NCBI RefSeq assembly: GCF_001550065.1
Contig: NZ_LRUB01000024.1
Location: 124,001 to 188,000, forward strand
Source: Kordiimonas lipolytica
GTDB lineage: Bacteria > Pseudomonadota > Alphaproteobacteria > Sphingomonadales > Kordiimonadaceae
Direction: 5' to 3'
Length of the DNA: 64,000 bases
A model generated the notes under the pieces. It was not told the origin of the DNA. It was given only the letters and a program-made list of their open reading frames with translations, and did no database searches. Positions 16,665 to 26,787 of the stretch are shown here, piece by piece. The stretch's first letter is position 1. The number at the start of each line of letters is the position of its first letter. Both the position numbers and the translations under genes were made by a program.

Positions 16665-17975
16665 ATGACCAGTTTTTCCCCGCGCGAGATCGTGTCCGAG
16701 CTCGACCGCTTCATCATCGGCCAGAAGGACGCGAAGCGCGCTGTTGCTGTGGCGCTTCGGAACCGCTGGCGCCGCCAGCAGCTTGAAGGCCAGATGCGTG
16801 ACGAGGTTCTGCCCAAGAACATCCTGATGGTTGGTCCAACCGGTGTAGGCAAGACCGAAATCTCCCGCCGTCTGGCAAAGCTTGCGGAAGCGCCTTTCAT
16901 CAAGGTCGAGGCCACCAAGTTTACCGAAGTTGGCTATGTGGGCCGCGACGTAGAGCAGATCATCCGCGACCTGATCGAGAATGCGATCCTGATGATGCGC
17001 GAGAAAAAGCGCAAGGAAGTGACTGCCAAGGCTGAAGTGCAGGCGGAAGAGCGCGTGCTGGACGGCCTTGTGGGCCCAGGCGCGTCAGAGGCCACGCGTC
17101 AGAAGTTCAGGAAGATGCTGCGCGAGGGTGAGCTGGCGGACAAGGAAGTCGAGCTTGAGGTTGAGGACACCTCGAACCCCTTCCCGCAGATGGATATTCC
17201 CGGCATGCCCGGCGCTAGCGTTGGCATGCTGAACCTTGGCGACATGTTTGGCAAGGCCATGGGTGGCCGCAAGGTGAAGAAGCGCCTAAAGGTTTCTGAA
17301 GCTTATGAAGTGCTGATGACCGAAGAGGCCGACAAGCTGGTGGACGACGAAAGCATCACCCGCGAGGCGATCCATTTGGTGGAGAACCACGGCATTGTCT
17401 TCCTGGATGAGGTGGACAAGATCTGTGCCCGCCAGGATGCGCGCGGCGGCGATGTCAGCCGCGAAGGCGTGCAGCGGGACCTGCTGCCGCTGATTGAAGG
17501 CACGACTGTGTCCACCAAACATGGCGCGATCAAGACGGATCATATCCTCTTTATCGCATCTGGCGCCTTCCATCTGGCAAAGCCAAGTGACCTGCTGCCT
17601 GAGCTGCAGGGCCGCCTGCCGATCAGGGTGGAGCTGAGCGCTCTCACGGAAGAGGACTTCAAACGCATTCTCACCGAGCCTGACTATAGCCTGATCCGCC
17701 AATATACCGCGCTGATGGGCACCGAGGAGGTGACGCTGACCTTCATGGAAGACGGCATCAACGAGATCGCGCGTATCTCCGCGCACTTTAACGAGACGGT
17801 TGAAAACATTGGCGCCCGCCGCCTGCATACCGTGCTTGAAAAAGTGCTGGAGGAGATCAGCTTCGATGCATCGGACAAGTCCGGCACCAGTATTACGGTG
17901 GATGCAGCCTTTGTGCGCGAGCATATGGGCGAACTGCTTGAGACAGACAACGACCTGTCGAAATTCATCCTGTAG
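16665..17975 (+). CDS. hslU: ATP-dependent protease HslU, ATPase subunit
   Basis: This encodes 436 aa, the normal length. It is the AAA+ unfoldase that feeds HslV. Walker A GPTGVGKT is at 57-64, pore loop GYVG at 90-93, an intermediate (I) domain runs about 110-230, Walker B FLDEVDK is near 246-252, and the C-terminal tail ends in a hydrophobic KFIL peptide that docks into HslV. AGGAG lies upstream of the ATG. It forms an operon with hslV under the heat-shock promoter candidate. Confidence 0.97.
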   Translation: MTSFSPREIVSELDRFIIGQKDAKRAVAVALRNRWRRQQLEGQMRDEVLPKNILMVGPTGVGKTEISRRLAKLAEAPFIKVEATKFTEVGYVGRDVEQIIRDLIENAILMMREKKRKEVTAKAEVQAEERVLDGLVGPGASEATRQKFRKMLREGELADKEVELEVEDTSNPFPQMDIPGMPGASVGMLNLGDMFGKAMGGRKVKKRLKVSEAYEVLMTEEADKLVDDESITREAIHLVENHGIVFLDEVDKICARQDARGGDVSREGVQRDLLPLIEGTTVSTKHGAIKTDHILFIASGAFHLAKPSDLLPELQGRLPIRVELSALTEEDFKRILTEPDYSLIRQYTALMGTEEVTLTFMEDGINEIARISAHFNETVENIGARRLHTVLEKVLEEISFDASDKSGTSITVDAAFVREHMGELLETDNDLSKFIL

Positions 17976-18000
17976 CGCTTGCTGGAACAAAGAATGTCAG

Positions 18001-18037
18001 ACCCGGTCGCAGGCAACTGTTGGCCGGGTTTTTCTTT
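18001..18037 (+). terminator. Rho-independent terminator after hslU
   Basis: ACCCGG (18001-18006) pairs with CCGGGT (18024-18029), followed by TTTTCTTT. It lies 25 bases past the hslU stop and separates the heat-shock operon from the HIT gene. Confidence 0.75.
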
Positions 18038-18100
18038 GGCCTTGAAGGGCCTGACGGGCGGGCTATAGTGACGGCGAAGACATGATCGAAGGAGCGTCCC

Positions 18101-18472
18101 ATGGCCTATGACACCAATAATATCTTCGCGAAAATCCTGCGCGGCGAAATCCCCTGCAACAAGGTCTATGAAGACGAATTCGCCCTGGCGTTCCATGACA
18201 TCAACCCGCAGGCGCCCATCCACGTGCTGGTGATCCCGAAGGGCGAGTATGTCTCCATGGCGGACTTCTCGGCCTCGGCCCCCGCTGATCTGATGGTCGG
18301 CTTTTTCCGCGCGGTTGGCAAAGTGGCCGACGAGCTTGGCCTTGTTGAGCCCGGCTACCGTATGCTGGCGAACGCCGGTACCAATGCGCACCAGGAGGTG
18401 CCACACCTGCATATCCATCTGTTTGGCGGCAAGTCGCTTGGCCCGATGCTGGACACCAGCTTCGGCGTCTGA
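18101..18472 (+). CDS. HIT-family (HinT-like) nucleotide hydrolase
   Basis: This encodes 123 aa with the histidine triad H102-L-H104-I-H106 in PHLHIHLFGG, and an NAGTNAHQEV segment typical of HinT. Such proteins hydrolyse aminoacyl- or amino-AMP adducts in the cytoplasm; the natural substrate is uncertain. It starts after GGAGCG. Only 3 bases separate it from the acyl-CoA synthetase gene, so both are probably transcribed together. Confidence 0.93.
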   Translation: MAYDTNNIFAKILRGEIPCNKVYEDEFALAFHDINPQAPIHVLVIPKGEYVSMADFSASAPADLMVGFFRAVGKVADELGLVEPGYRMLANAGTNAHQEVPHLHIHLFGGKSLGPMLDTSFGV

Positions 18473-18475
18473 GAG

Positions 18476-19963
18476 ATGACAGACCTGCCAATCATCCAAC
18501 GCGCGAAGGGGTTTGCTGATCGCACCGCCTTTTTCGGGCGTGGTGGCGAAGTGACCTATCAGAACCTTTTGCACCGGTCCGCTGCTGTGGCTTCAGGCCT
18601 TCTTGCGGAAAAAGCTGATCTTGAGGAAGAGCGGATCGCCTTCCTGCTGCCCACGGGGGCTGATTATGCCGCCACACAGTGGGGCATCTGGCGCGCGGGC
18701 GGCATTGCTGTGCCGATCAACGGCGGCGCCACGGTGCCGGAGATTGAGCACGCTTTGACCTGCGCGGGTGTCCGCCGTGTGGTGGTGGCGGCCAACAGGC
18801 TTTCGGTGCTGGGCGACCTGCCAAAGCGCCTGGGGCTTGAGGTTTTGGATTTCGCCGGCCTTGAGGGCAACAGTCCCCTACCCCAAATCGCACCCACACG
18901 CCGGGCGATGATCCTGTTCACCAGCGGCACAACCAACAAGCCCAAGGGCGTAGTGTCCACCCACGCGTCGATTGAGGCGCAGGTGACAGCGCTTGTGGAA
19001 GCCTGGGCATGGCAGGCGAACGACCGCATTCCGCTCTTTTTGCCCATGCACCATCTGCACGGCATATTGAATATCCTGTGCTGCGGCCTGTGGTCCGGCG
19101 CCGCGATCGAGCCGTTCGACAAGTTCGACGCTGATGCCATCTGCGCGCGGGTGGCGGAAGGCGCCTATACGCTCTTCATGGCGGTGCCGACCATCTATGT
19201 GAAGCTCCTCAAGTGGCTCGATGCACCAGAAAATGCAGGCAAACGCGACTGTGTCATCAAGGGCTTCGGCGCCATGCGGTTGATGGTGTCCGGCTCCGCT
19301 GCGCTGCCGGCTTCGATCCACAAAGAATGGTCCGATCTGACGGGCCAGGTACTGCTGGAGCGCTACGGCATGACCGAAATCGGCATGGCGCTTTCAAACC
19401 CGTACGCAGGTGAGCGGCGCGCCGGGATGGTGGGCCTGCCGATGCCGCGCACCGATATCCAGCTGGTGGATGATGCGGGCAAGGTGGTCAGCGGCGAAGG
19501 CGCGGTGGGTGAGATCTGGGTCAAGGGCCCTGCCGTGTTCCGCGAATATTGGGACAATCCGAAAGCGACCGCGGAAAGTTTTGCGGGTGACTGGTTCAAG
19601 ACCGGCGACATCGCGACGCTTGAGGGCGGCTACTACCGCATCATGGGGCGGTCGTCCGTGGATATCATCAAGTCCGGGGGCTATAAGCTTTCCGCACTTG
19701 AAATCGAAGCCGCGCTTCTGGAGCACCCCAATATCACCGAATGCGCTGTGGTCGGCCTTGCTGATGACGAATGGGGCGAGATTGTCGCCGCAGCGATCGG
19801 CCTCAGGGAAGGCGCGACCCTTACGCTTGAAGAGCTGCAGGCCTGGGCTTCGGCTCGGCTATCGGCCTACAAGCTGCCGCGCGCGCTTTTGCTGGTGGAT
19901 GCCTTGCCGCGGAACGCCATGGGCAAGGTAACAAAGCCTGCCGTGAAGGCGCTGTTCACCTAG
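18476..19963 (+). CDS. AMP-forming acyl-CoA synthetase (malonyl/acyl-CoA ligase-like)
   Basis: This encodes 495 aa, of the ANL superfamily. The P-loop-like motif LFTSGTTNKPKGV, the ERYGMTEIG adenylate motif, the TGDIA and GRSSVDIIKSGGYKLSALEIE hinge motifs, and the catalytic Lys near the C-terminus (AMGKVTK) are all present. It activates a carboxylate as acyl-AMP and transfers it to CoA. The compact size and the RSSVDIIKSGGYK pattern resemble malonyl-CoA/short-acyl ligases such as MatB, but the substrate is unproven. Confidence 0.9.
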   Translation: MTDLPIIQRAKGFADRTAFFGRGGEVTYQNLLHRSAAVASGLLAEKADLEEERIAFLLPTGADYAATQWGIWRAGGIAVPINGGATVPEIEHALTCAGVRRVVVAANRLSVLGDLPKRLGLEVLDFAGLEGNSPLPQIAPTRRAMILFTSGTTNKPKGVVSTHASIEAQVTALVEAWAWQANDRIPLFLPMHHLHGILNILCCGLWSGAAIEPFDKFDADAICARVAEGAYTLFMAVPTIYVKLLKWLDAPENAGKRDCVIKGFGAMRLMVSGSAALPASIHKEWSDLTGQVLLERYGMTEIGMALSNPYAGERRAGMVGLPMPRTDIQLVDDAGKVVSGEGAVGEIWVKGPAVFREYWDNPKATAESFAGDWFKTGDIATLEGGYYRIMGRSSVDIIKSGGYKLSALEIEAALLEHPNITECAVVGLADDEWGEIVAAAIGLREGATLTLEELQAWASARLSAYKLPRALLLVDALPRNAMGKVTKPAVKALFT

Positions 19964-20048
19964 GGGCGACATCAGGCCACACCATCTTGCCGATACCTGC
20001 TCTGGGCAAAACCCCGGGAATGTGTTTTACTCGGGATAGAGGTATCCC

Positions 20049-21443
20049 ATGCATGCTGTTGGTCACATGTGTACCAGCGTATTCCTGAAGCTGGCGCTTT
20101 GGCGCCGGGCAGTCATCCTTTTTGTCAGTCTACTGATTTTTGCCCTTCCCGCCCGCGCGGACGGGGCGCTTGTCATTGATATTGATGGCCCAATCGGCCC
20201 GGCGATGGCGGATCATGTCACGCGCGGCTTCGAGGAAGCGGCCAAACGCAATGCTGACTTGATCATCATCCGGATCGACACGCCCGGCGGGCTTGTGTCC
20301 TCAACCCGCGATATCATTAAAACCATCCTGGCGGCCGACAGGCCGGTGGTGGGTTATGTGGCGCCGTCCGGCGCGCGGGCCGCCAGCGCCGGTGCCTATA
20401 TCCTGCTGGCTTGCCATGTGGCGGTGATGGCGCCGGGCACCAATGTGGGGTCCGCCACGCCGGTGATGATGGGCGGCATGCCCGGCAGCCCGGCACCGGG
20501 CGAGGGTGCTGAGAAACAAGCCGACCATCCGGACATGATGGACAAGGTGCTTAACGACGCGCGAGCCTATATGCGCTCGCTCGCGGAAATGCGTGGCCGT
20601 CCAGCCGGGCCCGCCGAAAGGTTCGTCAGTGAAGCTGATAATCTGACCGCCAGCGAAGCATTTGAGAGCGGCGTGATCGACCTTGTGGCGCGCGACATGC
20701 GCGACATGATGAAAAAGCTGGAAGGCCGGGAGGTGACAGTCGACCAAAGCCCCCAACTACTGGCGACCGACCGCCTGACGGTTGAGACGCTGGACCGCAG
20801 TTGGCGCGAAGACTTCTTGGCCTTCATCACCAACCCGAATATCGCTTATCTGCTTTTGATGGTCGGGGTGTATGGCCTGATCATCGAATTCTCCAATCCA
20901 GGCCTGGGGGCACCGGGTATTGTGGGCGGTGTGTGCCTGATTATCGGCCTCTATGCCCTGCAGATGCTGCCGGTAAACTATGCTGGGCTTGCACTGATGG
21001 CCCTTGGCCTTGGGCTCATGATCGCCGAGGCGTTTGTTCCCGCCTTCGGGGCGCTGGGGATTGGCGGGGTTGCAAGCTTCGTGATCGGCTCAATCATGCT
21101 GATCGACAGTGATATCCCCGAATTCAGCCTGTCGCCGCTGCTGATCGGCACTGTGTCGGTTTTGACGGCGGGGCTGTTCCTGTTTGTGCTGACCTTTGCC
21201 GTCAGGGCATGGAGGCGACCGGCCGTGAGCGGCAATGACGCGCTTGTGGGAGATTTGGCCGAGGTGCTTTCCTGGACGGACGGCGCCGGCACGGTCCGCG
21301 CACACGGCGAGGTCTGGAGCGCCCGCGGTCCAGAGGGCGCAAAGCCCGGCGACCATTTGACCGTTCACGCAATAGACGGACTGACCCTTGATCTGGGCAG
21401 CCCTAAGGAATCCAACGCCAAGGAGGCATCCGCCGATGACTGA
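20049..21443 (+). CDS. NfeD-type membrane protein with ClpP-like serine protease domain
   Basis: This encodes 464 aa, of the long NfeD class. It has a signal peptide or anchor (about residues 20-37), then a ClpP-fold domain with the nucleophile Ser in [13 protein letters not shown] and the RIDTPGG oxyanion-type loop, then four or five membrane segments (about 265-375) and a C-terminal OB-fold-like domain. Such proteins work with stomatin-like proteins, which they may cleave. The gene overlaps the slipin gene by 8 bases, which matches that partnership. Confidence 0.92.
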   Translation: MHAVGHMCTSVFLKLALWRRAVILFVSLLIFALPARADGALVIDIDGPIGPAMADHVTRGFEEAAKRNADLIIIRIDTPGGLVSSTRDIIKTILAADRPVVGYVAPSGARAASAGAYILLACHVAVMAPGTNVGSATPVMMGGMPGSPAPGEGAEKQADHPDMMDKVLNDARAYMRSLAEMRGRPAGPAERFVSEADNLTASEAFESGVIDLVARDMRDMMKKLEGREVTVDQSPQLLATDRLTVETLDRSWREDFLAFITNPNIAYLLLMVGVYGLIIEFSNPGLGAPGIVGGVCLIIGLYALQMLPVNYAGLALMALGLGLMIAEAFVPAFGALGIGGVASFVIGSIMLIDSDIPEFSLSPLLIGTVSVLTAGLFLFVLTFAVRAWRRPAVSGNDALVGDLAEVLSWTDGAGTVRAHGEVWSARGPEGAKPGDHLTVHAIDGLTLDLGSPKESNAKEASADD

Positions 21444-22206
21444 CATACTTTATTCCAGCTATATCGTGGCTATCTTCGGCCTGTTTATTCTTTTGTCTGC
21501 CTTTCGCATTTTGCGGGAGTATGAGCGCGGCGTGGTCTTCCTTCTGGGGCGTTTTTGGAAGGTCAAGGGTCCGGGGCTTATCATCATCATTCCTGTGATC
21601 CAGAAAATGGTCCGGGTGGACCTGCGCACCATGGTGATGGACGTGCCGGAACAGGATGTGATCTCGAAGGACAATGTCTCCGTGCGGGTGAATGCGGTGG
21701 TTTATTACCGCGTTGTCGATGCGAGGCGCGCCATCATCGAGGTCGAGGATTTCGAATTTGCCACCAGCCAGCTGGCGCAGACCACGCTTCGCTCAGTGCT
21801 GGGGCAGCACCAGCTTGATGAGATGCTGGCGGAACGCGAACGCCTGAATGATGATATCCGCACGATACTCGACCAACAGACAGACGCCTGGGGCATCAAG
21901 GTCGCCAATGTGGAACTGAAGCATGTGGACCTGGACCCATCCATGATCCGCGCGATCGCCAAGGAGGCGGAAGCAGAACGGATCAGGCGGGCCAAGGTGA
22001 TTTCAGCCCAGGGCGAGGCCCAGGCCGCCGGCAAGATTCTGGAGGCCGCCAAGGTGCTGCATGAAACGCCGGAAGCGATGCAGATTAGGTATCTTTCTGC
22101 CCTTCATGACATTTCGTCTGACAAGACCTCCACGATCATCTTCCCCATGCCGATCGACTTGATGAAATCGATCGGGGAAAGCATGAAGGGCAAGAAGGAC
22201 GGCTGA
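21436..22206 (+). CDS. Slipin (stomatin/prohibitin-like SPFH protein)
   Basis: This encodes 256 aa: an N-terminal membrane hairpin (about residues 7-20), then the SPFH domain ([16 protein letters not shown]...GLIIIIPVI) and a C-terminal coiled coil rich in Ala/Glu ([22 protein letters not shown]). It scaffolds membrane microdomains and is the usual partner of NfeD. The ATG at 21436 overlaps the nfeD stop; the frame upstream of it lies within nfeD and is not family-like. Confidence 0.93.
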   Translation: MTDILYSSYIVAIFGLFILLSAFRILREYERGVVFLLGRFWKVKGPGLIIIIPVIQKMVRVDLRTMVMDVPEQDVISKDNVSVRVNAVVYYRVVDARRAIIEVEDFEFATSQLAQTTLRSVLGQHQLDEMLAERERLNDDIRTILDQQTDAWGIKVANVELKHVDLDPSMIRAIAKEAEAERIRRAKVISAQGEAQAAGKILEAAKVLHETPEAMQIRYLSALHDISSDKTSTIIFPMPIDLMKSIGESMKGKKDG

Positions 22207-22224
22207 GGGTAAATCCTTGAGAGC

Positions 22225-22416
22225 CTAGTCCTCGAGCGGGCGGGCCTCGTCAGACAGGAGGATCGGAATACCGTCGCGGATCGGGAATGCAAGGCCGGCT
22301 TTGCGGCTGATCAGTTCCTGCGCCGACTGGTCATACTCCAGCGTTGTGTGGGTCACGGGGCACACAAGAAGTTCCAGAAGTTTCGGGTCAGCAGTGCTGC
22401 GGGACGGGTTGCTCAT
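22225..22416 (-). CDS. UPF0434/Trm112-like small zinc-ribbon protein
   Basis: This encodes 63 aa with [18 protein letters not shown] near the N-terminus and the [11 protein letters not shown] signature, which together define the YcaR/UPF0434 family related to Trm112. Only one of the usual paired cysteines (C in LLVCP) is present, so zinc binding is doubtful. The family may activate methyltransferases or assist other enzymes; its role in bacteria is poorly known. It is on the same strand as, and 20 bases from, the LON-domain gene. Confidence 0.88.
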   Translation of the reverse strand: MSNPSRSTADPKLLELLVCPVTHTTLEYDQSAQELISRKAGLAFPIRDGIPILLSDEARPLED

Positions 22417-22436
22417 GGCTTGGCCTCAAAACGCGG

Positions 22437-23111
22437 TTAGTGGGACCGGTGGTCAGGAGAGTGATGGTCTGTGCCACCATGGCTGTCCGCAGACGCCATT
22501 TCAAGCAGGTTCTGCAGCAGCAGCGACCTTTCGGGCACCGTGGCGGATTCGAGCAGCGCCTGCTTTTCCTGTACCGCAAGCGGTACGATCATCGACAGGG
22601 TGTTTACCAATATATCATCGGGTGCTGAGGCAATGGCGTCAAAATCGGCGTCGAGCCCCTTGGTGTCCAGATAGCCCTTGAGGGCGCTGAGTAACAGGTC
22701 CCGGTCCACGCCTTTGCTGCCGGTACCGCCCCATGGGTCGGCCTTATAGGGCTCCCAGTTGGTGCGCACCTGCCTGTAAGGTGTGGTCACGCCCAATTCT
22801 TCCGTCACATCAAAGCGGGACAGGCCCTTGAGGCGTATCAGGATGCGTCCGTCATCGGTTTCCTGAACGTCCGAAATGCTGCCCACGCAGCCCGTGCCGT
22901 ATAGGTCAGGGACAGTCTCATGGCCGTTGCCCTTGGGCTGGATCATGCCGATCAGGTTGTGGCCTTCAATGGCGTCGCGCACCATGCGCAGATAACGGGG
23001 CTCGAAAATATTCAGCGGCAGGCTGGTACCTGGCAGCAGGATCGCTCCAGCCAGCGGAAAGACCGGGATCACGGACGGCAAGGCTTCGAATGTTTTGCTC
23101 TCAACCGTCAC
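22437..23111 (-). CDS. LON substrate-binding-domain protein
   Basis: This encodes 224 aa, the stand-alone LON N-terminal domain (IPVFPLAGAILLPGTSLPLNIFEPRYLRMV opening pattern) without ATPase or protease parts. The helical C-terminal part matches the usual second half of this family. The function is unknown, possibly protein binding. It is encoded 9 bases downstream of the thioredoxin gene, a pairing common in alphaproteobacteria. Confidence 0.92.
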   Translation of the reverse strand: MTVESKTFEALPSVIPVFPLAGAILLPGTSLPLNIFEPRYLRMVRDAIEGHNLIGMIQPKGNGHETVPDLYGTGCVGSISDVQETDDGRILIRLKGLSRFDVTEELGVTTPYRQVRTNWEPYKADPWGGTGSKGVDRDLLLSALKGYLDTKGLDADFDAIASAPDDILVNTLSMIVPLAVQEKQALLESATVPERSLLLQNLLEMASADSHGGTDHHSPDHRSH

Positions 23112-23120
23112 AACAAACCC

Positions 23121-24059
23121 CTAGCTGAAAAGAACCGACGACAACCGTCTACGGTATTTGAGAGTGAATGGATCGGTTGGGCCCGCAGCGTCAAACAGCT
23201 TCAGGAGCTGCAGCCTGGCAGCGTCCTCGTTCCATTCCCGGTCACGCATGATAATGCCTAGAAGCGCATCCGCTGCCGCATCCATTTCGCCGCGTGCCTG
23301 GTGTGCCAGCGCCAGATCATAGCGGGCCTGGTAGTCCTGTGGGTTGGCTTCCACCTTGGCTTCTAGCTCAACTACATCGCCGGCGCCTTCCGCCTGGGCC
23401 GCAAGCTCAAGCGCGGTTTTCAGGCGGCCAGCGCGTTCGGCCACTTTGGTGTCCTTCATGGCTTCTTCGTCCAGCGCGTCCAGAAGTGCCTGGGCCTGCT
23501 CCGTCTGGCCCAACCGGTGCGAGGCATCGGCCATGCCCACAAGCGCACGGGCATTGCCTTCGTCGTGCTGCAGCACCTGTTGATATATTTGTCCGGCCTG
23601 CATGGCTTCGCCCGCGTCGAGGGCAGCATCGGCATGATCCAGCGCTTCCGCAAGCGGATCGCCGCCTTGGCCGCTGCCGCCTGCCATATCAACCAGCCGG
23701 TCGATAAAGGCCTTCAGCTGCGAAGGCGGCACAGCACCCTGGAAACCGTCCACTGGCTGGCCCTGCCAGAATGCAATCACCGTTGGCAGGCTCTGGACCT
23801 GAAGCTGGGCACACAGGGTCTGGTTCTGGTCAGCGTTGACCTTGACCAGCGCCACAGCGCCGCCCGCAGCCTTCACGGCGCTTTCAAGGGCCGGCATCAG
23901 CTGTTTGCAGGGCTCGCACCAGTCGGCCCAGAAATCCACAATGACAGGCACCTCGCGGGACGCCATCATCACATCATCGCGAAAGGTCTCGATTGTCGCG
24001 TCCTTGATGGACGCCTGTGCGCCTGCCTGTGCAGCGTCGCCTGCCATAAACTGATCCAT
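23121..24059 (-). CDS. YbbN-type thioredoxin with TPR-like tail
   Basis: This encodes 312 aa: a thioredoxin domain with active site WCEPC (C48, C51) in residues about 20-125, followed by tetratricopeptide-like helices to the C-terminus. The family (CnoX/YbbN, co-chaperonin-type holdase) protects proteins under oxidative stress. The ATG at 24059 is chosen over in-frame upstream starts because the family usually begins a few residues before the SIKD-type strand. Part of the upstream frame overlaps the YbaK-like gene's end. Confidence 0.9.
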   Translation of the reverse strand: MDQFMAGDAAQAGAQASIKDATIETFRDDVMMASREVPVIVDFWADWCEPCKQLMPALESAVKAAGGAVALVKVNADQNQTLCAQLQVQSLPTVIAFWQGQPVDGFQGAVPPSQLKAFIDRLVDMAGGSGQGGDPLAEALDHADAALDAGEAMQAGQIYQQVLQHDEGNARALVGMADASHRLGQTEQAQALLDALDEEAMKDTKVAERAGRLKTALELAAQAEGAGDVVELEAKVEANPQDYQARYDLALAHQARGEMDAAADALLGIIMRDREWNEDAARLQLLKLFDAAGPTDPFTLKYRRRLSSVLFS

Positions 24060-24159
24060 AATCAACACTCTTGGATTTGCTGTGGTACTTTTTGGTTCCG
24101 TCCCGACCATAAGCGCTTCCCTGCGCGTTTGCCAGAGTGGAAATCGGGAATTTCTAAGA

Positions 24160-24720
24160 TCAAGGCTTGGCGTCGGACGCGGGCTTGGATACGGGTTCTG
24201 GTGCGTCAAGGTCAACAGTCACGGGTTCATAGCCGCAGGCGCGGATGAAACGCACCAGGTCGTCCGGACTGATTGCCGTGGTGGCGGCATTGTGTAGCGG
24301 GTGATAGTAAAGCGGCGACTTTGCCATCATCGCGGCGTCGAGCGCGACCAGCATAGGGGGCTCCTGGCCATCCTCTACCCGCGCGTTGATGAGCGCAAAA
24401 GGCGTAACCGAGCCTGGGATCACGCCAAGCATATCCATGAGGCTGTCGGCGCTGCCGAACGACAGCCGCCCCATGGAAAGCGCGCCCGAGAGCGCCTTGA
24501 GGTCGACCCGCCTGTTCTCGTCCACCATCACCAGTGCGCGGCGCTTTTTCTTGTCGCGGACAAACAGGCTTTTGCAGTGGCCGCCGCCTGCAGGCATGTG
24601 CGCGCGCTCTGCCTGTGCTTCCTCAACAGTGAAGACGGGAGCGTGCCTGTATGTTTCGGTTTCAATGCCGAGCCCGGCCAAAAAGGCGAAAAGATCATCT
24701 TCCGATAGGGGCGATTCCAT
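24160..24720 (-). CDS. YbaK/ProX-type aminoacyl-tRNA deacylase
   Basis: This encodes 186 aa. The YbaK/EbsC domain fills most of the protein: HAPVFTVEEAQ near the start, GGGHCKSLFVRDKK, then GSVTPFALIN. Such free-standing editing proteins hydrolyse mischarged Ala- or Cys-tRNA(Pro). The Lys in KSLFV corresponds to the conserved catalytic-site lysine. The start at 24720 excludes an upstream extension of 15 residues that is not family-like. Confidence 0.92.
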   Translation of the reverse strand: MESPLSEDDLFAFLAGLGIETETYRHAPVFTVEEAQAERAHMPAGGGHCKSLFVRDKKKRRALVMVDENRRVDLKALSGALSMGRLSFGSADSLMDMLGVIPGSVTPFALINARVEDGQEPPMLVALDAAMMAKSPLYYHPLHNAATTAISPDDLVRFIRACGYEPVTVDLDAPEPVSKPASDAKP

Positions 24721-24915
24721 GATTTTTCCCAAATAATGCGGCGAATTCAGCTTGATATATCGCACAAATATCCATGAAAATCATGGGGTTAATGCAATTT
24801 TTCAAAAAAATAAAAAAAGGTGTTGCAAAGGGTGCGCTCATAGCTATTATCCCGCCACGCAGACGGCAGCGCCGCCTGTTACCCCGCCGGCCTTCCGGGC
24901 CGGATACGCGATTGA

Positions 24916-24990
24916 GCGGGCGTAGCTCAGGGGTAGAGCACAACCTTGCCAAGGTTGGGGTCGTGAGTTCGAATCTCATCGCCCGCTCCA
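24916..24990 (+). tRNA. tRNA-Gly (anticodon GCC)
   Basis: The acceptor arms GCGGGCG and CGCCCGC pair perfectly. The D-arm (GCTC/GAGC), anticodon stem CAACC/GGTTG with loop TTGCCAA (anticodon GCC), and T-arm GTGAG-TTCGAAT-CTCAT are all intact, and CCA is encoded. A truncated integrase gene starts 103 bases downstream, so this tRNA was probably an integration target. Confidence 0.97.
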
Positions 24991-25092
24991 TCTTCTCCCA
25001 GCATTATCAACAGCTTAGCAGCTTTCATATGCTGTGGAGTCGAGTCTGTTTTCCGTGTTGTCGCACTCACGTCACAACTGCGGAGACATTTG

Positions 25093-25383
25093 ATGGCAAA
25101 TATCCGTAAGCGGGGGTCCAAGTGGCAGGTGCAAGTTCGCCGTGCTGGCCAACTGCGTATCACTAAGACATTCAACAAAAAATCCGATGCGCATGTATGG
25201 GCGCGCGACATGGACGCCAAAGGCGACCGTGGCGAGATTGGCCGCATTGGCGACAATGACCTTACTTTTGGCTGTCTATTGAAAAAATACAGGGCTGAGG
25301 TCGTCGCTAACAAATTGGCTGTTAATCACCGTACGATGGTTGATCAAGCGCTAGCATGCCCTGTGAAGCGCTTGAATATCTAG
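25093..25383 (+). pseudogene. Truncated phage-type integrase (N-terminal arm-binding part)
   Basis: This encodes 96 aa. It begins with the arm-binding domain pattern of tyrosine integrases (IRKRGSKWQVQVRR...TKTFNKKSDAHVWARDME-like) and reaches the core-binding helix ('LLKKY...'), then is cut by a stop. The catalytic domain is absent. Its place 3' of tRNA-Gly suggests the relic of an element that entered there and perhaps brought in the polysaccharide locus. Confidence 0.8.
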
Positions 25384-25740
25384 CGGAATTAAATTTTCCA
25401 GAAGAATGGTTTCACCTGCCTCCGTTTCTCCGATGACATAATATATCGGATAGGCGGTCTATCTGCTTGACCCCAAAGAGTTTCCATTGGTTGCGAAAAT
25501 TGGTGCGGCCTATATATGAGTCCTCGGGGTTTTTTGGGGAAACCTATCCCCGTTATTAACGCGGCAACGGCTAAAGTTCAGAACCATGCAAGCAGATATC
25601 TGTGTCAAGCCGTAGGTCCAGTTTATTCATTCTAAGATATAGGGATGGAGCGGCAGAGATTGCCATTAAAGGGTTGGCTCGCTATTATCGAGTTCATAGG
25701 GACGGTGGTGATTTTCGCCAGATAAAAACAATCCAAAACT
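25384..25740. other. Leader region of the polysaccharide locus, no gene seen
   Basis: About 355 bases. Two mutually exclusive small stems can be drawn: CGGGG (25525-25529) with CCCCG (25548-25552), or GGGGA (25536-25540) with TCCCC (25547-25551). A run of six T lies between. This may be a terminator or attenuator. No convincing coding frame is present. Confidence 0.4.
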
Positions 25741-26787
25741 ATGTGGGGGTTCAGGAATTTGTACGAAATTACGTTAGGTCTAGGGCTTGTGGCCGCTTTC
25801 TTCGCTGGCAAGAAAGCCCTCTTTGTGGGTCTCTCTCTGGGGTTGCTGGATGACCCAAAGGTTGAAGCTCATAAGAAACATCATGGTATGGTACCACAGG
25901 TAGGCTCGGTGCTCCTCTTATGTGGCCTCGTTGCTCTGGCTATAGGGGCTGCCCTCTGGGGTAAGGCAACCGTGTTTCTCCCTATTATCATATGCGCTTT
26001 TCTGATCGGGGTTTTAGGTATCGTCGATGATCGCCTCAAGCTTTCCTGGCGGACCCGTTTTGTATTTCTTTGGTCAATCGTTGGCCTCCTGCTTTTCTTG
26101 TTGCCCGACCTTCTAATTGACAAGCTTGTCTGGTCTTGGGGTCAAACTTCTGACTTGGGCTTCATAGGAGGCATCGGATTCACAGCCCTTTGCCTTGTTG
26201 GCTTGGTGATCGCCCTCAACATGATGGACGGCTTCAACGGAGGGATACTCTCGCAAGGCATTGTCTGGCTACTGATGTTTGCCAACCTTGCGTCTGGCGA
26301 CCTGGCGACGGTTTTTTTGTATCTAGCAATGACTCTGTTGGTAATCCTTGCCTTCAATATGCCGAGCAAACTTTTTATGGGTGATGGTGGCGCTTATGCC
26401 CTTGGTCTCGTTCTTGGGGCCTCGGCGATCATGATGTATGGCGCGGAACCTGAAACCCCGGTCTATGCAGACACAATTGTTGTGTGGCTTGCTTTGCCGA
26501 CATTCGACTGCCTTCGGGTCATCTTTATGCGTGTACTTAAAGGCTTGAGCCCGTTTCATCCTCGACGGGACCATCTGCATCACCTACTGATGAAAACAGT
26601 TCACCGGCATGCAGGATTGGCGTTCAGCTTTCTTTATACAGCAACAGCGGTATTGGCCGCCTTGTGGAGACCCGAATACAGCTGGTTGATTGTCTTGGCG
26701 CAGTTGTTGGTATTAGGTTTGACGGTTTCTATGACATCTAGAATGGCGAAATTAGGAACGGAAGCCAGTGTAGTAGAAGCGGAATAG
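25741..26787 (+). CDS. Polyprenyl-phosphate sugar-1-phosphate transferase (MraY/WecA family)
   Basis: This encodes 348 aa with about ten membrane segments. Family motifs in order are LLDDPKVEAHKKHH (DDxxD region), GIVDDRLKL, NMMDGFNGG (the catalytic Asp segment) and the HPRRDHLHHLL loop. It transfers a sugar-1-phosphate (GlcNAc or a relative) to undecaprenyl phosphate on the inner membrane face, the first step of polymer repeat assembly. The ATG at 25741 lacks a good ribosome site; a TTG at 25759 after AGGA is an alternative. Confidence 0.88.
   Translation: MWGFRNLYEITLGLGLVAAFFAGKKALFVGLSLGLLDDPKVEAHKKHHGMVPQVGSVLLLCGLVALAIGAALWGKATVFLPIIICAFLIGVLGIVDDRLKLSWRTRFVFLWSIVGLLLFLLPDLLIDKLVWSWGQTSDLGFIGGIGFTALCLVGLVIALNMMDGFNGGILSQGIVWLLMFANLASGDLATVFLYLAMTLLVILAFNMPSKLFMGDGGAYALGLVLGASAIMMYGAEPETPVYADTIVVWLALPTFDCLRVIFMRVLKGLSPFHPRRDHLHHLLMKTVHRHAGLAFSFLYTATAVLAALWRPEYSWLIVLAQLLVLGLTVSMTSRMAKLGTEASVVEAE

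Noticed and set aside
17286..18574. Long minus-strand frames opposite hslU and the HIT gene
   Set aside because: Mirror images of well-identified genes with no independent coding evidence.
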